This document shows positions 6,451 to 8,732 of a stretch of DNA of 8,732 bases, piece by piece; position 1 is the first letter of the stretch; each line of letters opens with the position of its first letter. Both the position numbers and the translations under genes were made by a program. Source of the DNA: Agrobacterium fabrum (GTDB lineage Bacteria; Pseudomonadota; Alphaproteobacteria; Rhizobiales; Rhizobiaceae); contig QFOL01000199.1 of the NCBI GenBank assembly GCA_003241215.1, positions 1 to 8,732 of the forward strand, given 5' to 3'. The notes under the pieces were generated by a model that was not told the DNA's origin, did no database searches, and saw nothing but the letters and a program-made list of their open reading frames with translations.

Positions 6451-7134
6451 TCAGGCTTCCATCGAATATCCGGCGCCGCGAACGGTGCGGATGACATCTT
6501 GCATATGCGAAAAATTGAGCGCCTTGCGCAGGCGTCCGACATGCACGTCGACGGTGCGCTCATCCACATAGATATCGTGACCCCAGACGCCATCCAGCAG
6601 TTGCGAACGAGAGAATACCCGGCCCGGAGAGGTCATCAGGAATTCCAGCAGGCGGAACTCCGTCGGCCCGAGGCGCACTTCGCGGCTCTTGCGGTGAACG
6701 CGATGGGTTTCGCGATCCAGCTCGATATCGCCGCATTTCAGCACCGAAGAAAGAACTTCGGGACGGGCGCGGCGCAGCATGGCCTTGACGCGGGCCATGA
6801 GCTCCGGCGTCGAGAAGGGCTTGACGACATAATCGTCAGCGCCGGTGGCAAGGCCACGAACCCTTTCGCTTTCTTCGCCGCGCGCCGTCAGCATGATGAT
6901 GGGCAGGCGTTCGGTTTCCGGCCGCATTCTGAGCCGACGGCACAGTTCGATACCGGAAACACCGGGCAACATCCAATCCAGGATGAGAAGATCCGGAATG
7001 CGTTCCTGCAGCCTGATTTCCGCCTCGTCTCCACGCGGTATCGTGTCGACGTCGTATCCCTCAGCCTCGAGATTGTAACGAAGCAGGACGCTCAGCGCTT
7101 CCTCGTCTTCCACAACTGCAATCTTGGGCACCAT
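6451..7134 (-). CDS. phoB: Phosphate regulon response regulator PhoB
   Basis: The product is a 227-residue OmpR-family two-component response regulator. PhoR phosphorylates it under phosphate limitation, and it then binds Pho boxes to switch on phosphate uptake genes. The receiver domain (about 1-120) has the acidic pair D10/E11, the phospho-acceptor D53 in LILDWMLPG, T83 in MLTARG and K105 in VVKPFS. The winged-helix domain (about 130-227) has GPTEFRLLEFL, the recognition region DERTVDVHVGRLRKAL (191-206) and the wing RGAGY (219-223). GGAG at 7142-7145 lies 7 nt before the ATG. It is the last gene of the pst-phoU-phoB series, 30 nt after the original phoU stop codon. Its sequence looks intact, so Pho output should be possible despite the damage in phoU. 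Confidence 0.96.
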   Translation of the reverse strand: MVPKIAVVEDEEALSVLLRYNLEAEGYDVDTIPRGDEAEIRLQERIPDLLILDWMLPGVSGIELCRRLRMRPETERLPIIMLTARGEESERVRGLATGADDYVVKPFSTPELMARVKAMLRRARPEVLSSVLKCGDIELDRETHRVHRKSREVRLGPTEFRLLEFLMTSPGRVFSRSQLLDGVWGHDIYVDERTVDVHVGRLRKALNFSHMQDVIRTVRGAGYSMEA

Positions 7135-7164
7135 ATGCTAACTCCGCAAGCCTTCGCCTGTCTG

Positions 7165-7257
7165 TTACTCGGTCACCGAACCGAGCGTGTTGGAACTGTC
7201 GTCCTTCGGACGCTCGCCTTCCGGCTGGCTGCCGGTGGTCATGTAATAGATCGTCTC
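7165..7257 (-). pseudogene. phoU: Out-of-frame remnant of the phoU C-terminus
   Basis: Read from 7257 downward in another frame, the DNA encodes ETIYYMTTG...TLGSVTE and stops at TAA 7167-7165. ETIYYMTTG is what follows the second GDH motif in alphaproteobacterial PhoU, so this is the original tail, still free of stops but disconnected from the upstream frame. It includes 30 codons and the true stop. Confidence 0.8.
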
Positions 7258-7862
7258 CGCTCGATGTTCTTGGCGCAGAACAGAAGATGCGTGCAGGTGG
7301 TGATGTTGCGCGGGTCTTCCATCATGTAGGTCAGAAGCTCACGGAAGAGCGACGTATACATGGCGTCGATTTCTTCGTCACGCTCGCGAATGGCGTTGGC
7401 CTTCTCGGCGGAACGCGTGGAATAAACGTCGAGCACTTCCTTGAGCTGCACCAGCGCCAATTCGGACAGGTGCTCGATACCGCGGGCCAGCTTGCGCGGA
7501 ACGCCCGTTCCGGCAACCGCGATGACACGCTTGGCGGTATTCTTGCCGAGATCGCCGACACGCTCGAGATCGCCGGCAATTCGCAGGGTGCCGATAATCT
7601 CGCGAAGGTCGGATGCGACCGGCTGCCGTCTGGCGATGGTGACGATGGCCTTGTCACCGATTTCCCGCTCGGAATGATCGAGGATCGTATCGTCGGAAAT
7701 GACTTTCTGGGCGAGCGCGGCGTCGGAATTGACGAGCGCGCGCACGGCATCGGCGCACATCTGTTCCGCAAGGCCGCCCATTTCGGCGATGCGGCGCGTC
7801 AGAAACTTCAATTCGTCGTCATAGACGGACAGGATATGCGAATGGGTCGTTGTCTGTGTCAT
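7239..7862 (-). CDS. phoU: PhoU phosphate signalling protein, frameshifted near the C-terminus
   Basis: PhoU is a helical-bundle protein that links the PstSCAB importer to the PhoR/PhoB pair and keeps the Pho response off when phosphate is plentiful. The frame gives 207 residues against about 235-240 in the family. The first metal-binding motif ERVGDLGKN (100-108) is intact. The second begins normally (CAKNIER, 196-202), but the expected IGDHATNIA-type block is missing. The frame then shifts to RRSIT and stops at 7241-7239. Restoring the tail frame needs a missing length of 1 modulo 3. Loss of 28 nt at the junction 7258/7257 would remove exactly nine residues and give a 241-residue original. 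GGAGG at 7871-7875, 8 nt from the ATG, supports the start. Upstream is pstB and downstream phoB. Function is probably impaired. A sequencing or assembly error cannot be excluded. Confidence 0.9.
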   Translation of the reverse strand: MTQTTTHSHILSVYDDELKFLTRRIAEMGGLAEQMCADAVRALVNSDAALAQKVISDDTILDHSEREIGDKAIVTIARRQPVASDLREIIGTLRIAGDLERVGDLGKNTAKRVIAVAGTGVPRKLARGIEHLSELALVQLKEVLDVYSTRSAEKANAIRERDEEIDAMYTSLFRELLTYMMEDPRNITTCTHLLFCAKNIERRRSIT

Positions 7863-7891
7863 GGTCTAGTCCTCCGGCTTGGCCTGCATGC

Positions 7892-7913
7892 GCGTGCCCG
7901 GAAGCGGGCACGC
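7892..7913. repeat. Perfect 9-bp hairpin between pstB and phoU
   Basis: GCGTGCCCG (7892-7900) and CGGGCACGC (7905-7913) form a perfect stem with a 4-nt loop (GAAG; CTTC in the transcript). No T-run follows, and the phoU Shine-Dalgarno begins 17 nt further on. It resembles an intercistronic mRNA-stabilising or processing hairpin that could set different PstB and PhoU levels. Confidence 0.6.
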
Positions 7914-7957
7914 AGAGGCACCAGTCTTGTTCAGTTTTAATGAAGCGTCGGCCGGGA

Positions 7958-8725
7958 TCAGCCGAAGCGGCCCATGATGTAGTCCTGCGTGCGCTGGTCG
8001 TCCGGATTGGTGAACATCTTGTCGGTTTCGTTTTCCTCGACAAGATGACCAAGATGGAACATGGCCGTGCGCTGGGAAACACGCGCCGCCTGCTGCATGG
8101 AGTGCGTGACGATGACGATCGTGTAATTGGTGCGCAGTTCGTGGATCAGCTCCTCGACCTTTGCAGTCGCGATCGGGTCCAGCGCCGAGCAGGGTTCGTC
8201 CATCAGGATCACTTCCGGGCTGACGGCAACGGCGCGCGCAATGCAAAGACGCTGCTGCTGGCCGCCGGAAAGACCGGTGCCGGATTCGTGCAGACGATCC
8301 TTCACTTCGTTCCAGAGACCGGCCTTCTGCAGGCTCTGCTCAACGATCTGGTCCATATCCGCCTTGTTACGGGCGAGGCCATGGATGCGCGGGCCATAGG
8401 AAATGTTCTCGTAGATCGACTTCGGAAAGGGGTTCGGCTTCTGGAACACCATGCCGACGCGGGCACGCAATTCCACGACGTCGATCGCCTGATCGTAGAT
8501 ATCATCGGTATCAAGCGTGATCTTGCCGGTAACCCGGCAACCGTCGATCGTGTCGTTCATACGGTTCAGGGTACGCAGGAATGTGGATTTGCCGCAGCCG
8601 GACGGGCCGATAAGCGCGGTCACCGTATTTTCCCGAACGTTGAGGTTCACGTCGTAAAGCGCGCGCTTTTCGCCGTAATAAACCGAAACGTCCTTGCCGA
8701 TCATCTTGTATGAGACTTCATTCAT
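7958..8725 (-). CDS. pstB: Phosphate ABC transporter ATP-binding protein PstB
   Basis: This is the ATPase subunit of the high-affinity phosphate importer PstSCAB, acting at the inner face of the cytoplasmic membrane. The visible product has 255 residues. Walker [10 protein letters not shown] is at 40-48 and the Q-loop Q95 lies in VFQKPNPFP. The signature LSGGQQQR is at 152-159, Walker B VILMDE at 172-177 with catalytic E177, and the switch histidine H208 in VTHSM. The C-terminus YIMGRFG is family-typical. The start at 8725 is uncertain: the frame stays open to the window edge (two Lys codons precede it), only 7 nt are visible upstream, and no Shine-Dalgarno can be judged. Some rhizobial PstB proteins may carry a longer N-terminus. 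It precedes phoU by 95 nt. Confidence 0.95.
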   Translation of the reverse strand: MNEVSYKMIGKDVSVYYGEKRALYDVNLNVRENTVTALIGPSGCGKSTFLRTLNRMNDTIDGCRVTGKITLDTDDIYDQAIDVVELRARVGMVFQKPNPFPKSIYENISYGPRIHGLARNKADMDQIVEQSLQKAGLWNEVKDRLHESGTGLSGGQQQRLCIARAVAVSPEVILMDEPCSALDPIATAKVEELIHELRTNYTIVIVTHSMQQAARVSQRTAMFHLGHLVEENETDKMFTNPDDQRTQDYIMGRFG

Positions 8726-8732
8726 TTTCTTG

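Noticed and set aside
6289..7329. Open frame of 346 codons on the plus strand opposite phoB
   Set aside because: It is a shadow of phoB and the phoU tail, with no recognisable domain. It starts inside an inverted repeat and has no Shine-Dalgarno that I can see.
1..8732. Search for mobile elements, CRISPR, toxin-antitoxin or defence genes
   Set aside because: Every coding stretch is explained by conserved housekeeping or regulatory genes. No transposase, att-like direct repeats, spaced repeats or tRNA cloverleaf was seen.

Overview
The window reads as ordinary chromosomal core DNA from an alphaproteobacterium of the order Hyphomicrobiales (Rhizobiales), most like Agrobacterium/Rhizobium. Three points suggest this: the encoded proteins have a rhizobial character, a GcrA-type cell-cycle regulator is present (a family largely restricted to Alphaproteobacteria), and the DNA is GC-rich. 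The genus is an inference from recognition, not from a database search. I see no mobile element, CRISPR array, tRNA, rRNA or defence system.

Layout, left to right. Positions 1-1094 (+) hold most of metZ (sulfhydrylase of methionine synthesis), cut by the window edge. Positions 1095-1327 are intergenic with nested hairpins. Positions 1328-1720 (+) encode ApaG. On the minus strand comes an apparent operon read from right to left, argD (5171-3972), argF (3930-2998) and hslO (2758-1769), closed by an intrinsic terminator at 1762-1736. A 431-bp divergent intergenic region (5172-5602) separates argD from gcrA (5603-6136, +). It carries an argD promoter candidate, a terminator-like hairpin, a CtrA-like box and a dense cluster of GANTC (CcrM methylation) sites. 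gcrA ends in a clear UUCG-loop terminator. A structured stretch of 314 bp follows. Then comes the minus-strand end of the phosphate locus, pstB (8725-7958), phoU (7862-7239) and phoB (7134-6451), in transcription order pstB-phoU-phoB.

How the genes work together. ArgD and ArgF catalyse successive parts of arginine synthesis and sit 41 nt apart. hslO, a redox-controlled chaperone gene, appears to ride downstream. PstB is the ATPase of the PstSCAB phosphate importer, PhoU is its negative-signalling partner, and PhoB is the output response regulator of the Pho regulon. GcrA acts with RNA polymerase at promoters marked by CcrM methylation, so the GANTC cluster beside its own gene is notable.

The two best observations are these. 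(1) phoU is broken near its 3' end: about 28 nt, including the second conserved metal-binding IGDH motif, are missing. This shifts the frame, while the original C-terminal coding sequence is still readable in another frame down to its own stop. (2) Six GANTC sites lie within 188 bp upstream of gcrA, against about four that I found by eye in the rest of the 8.7 kb. Nothing here looks like a wholly new system.
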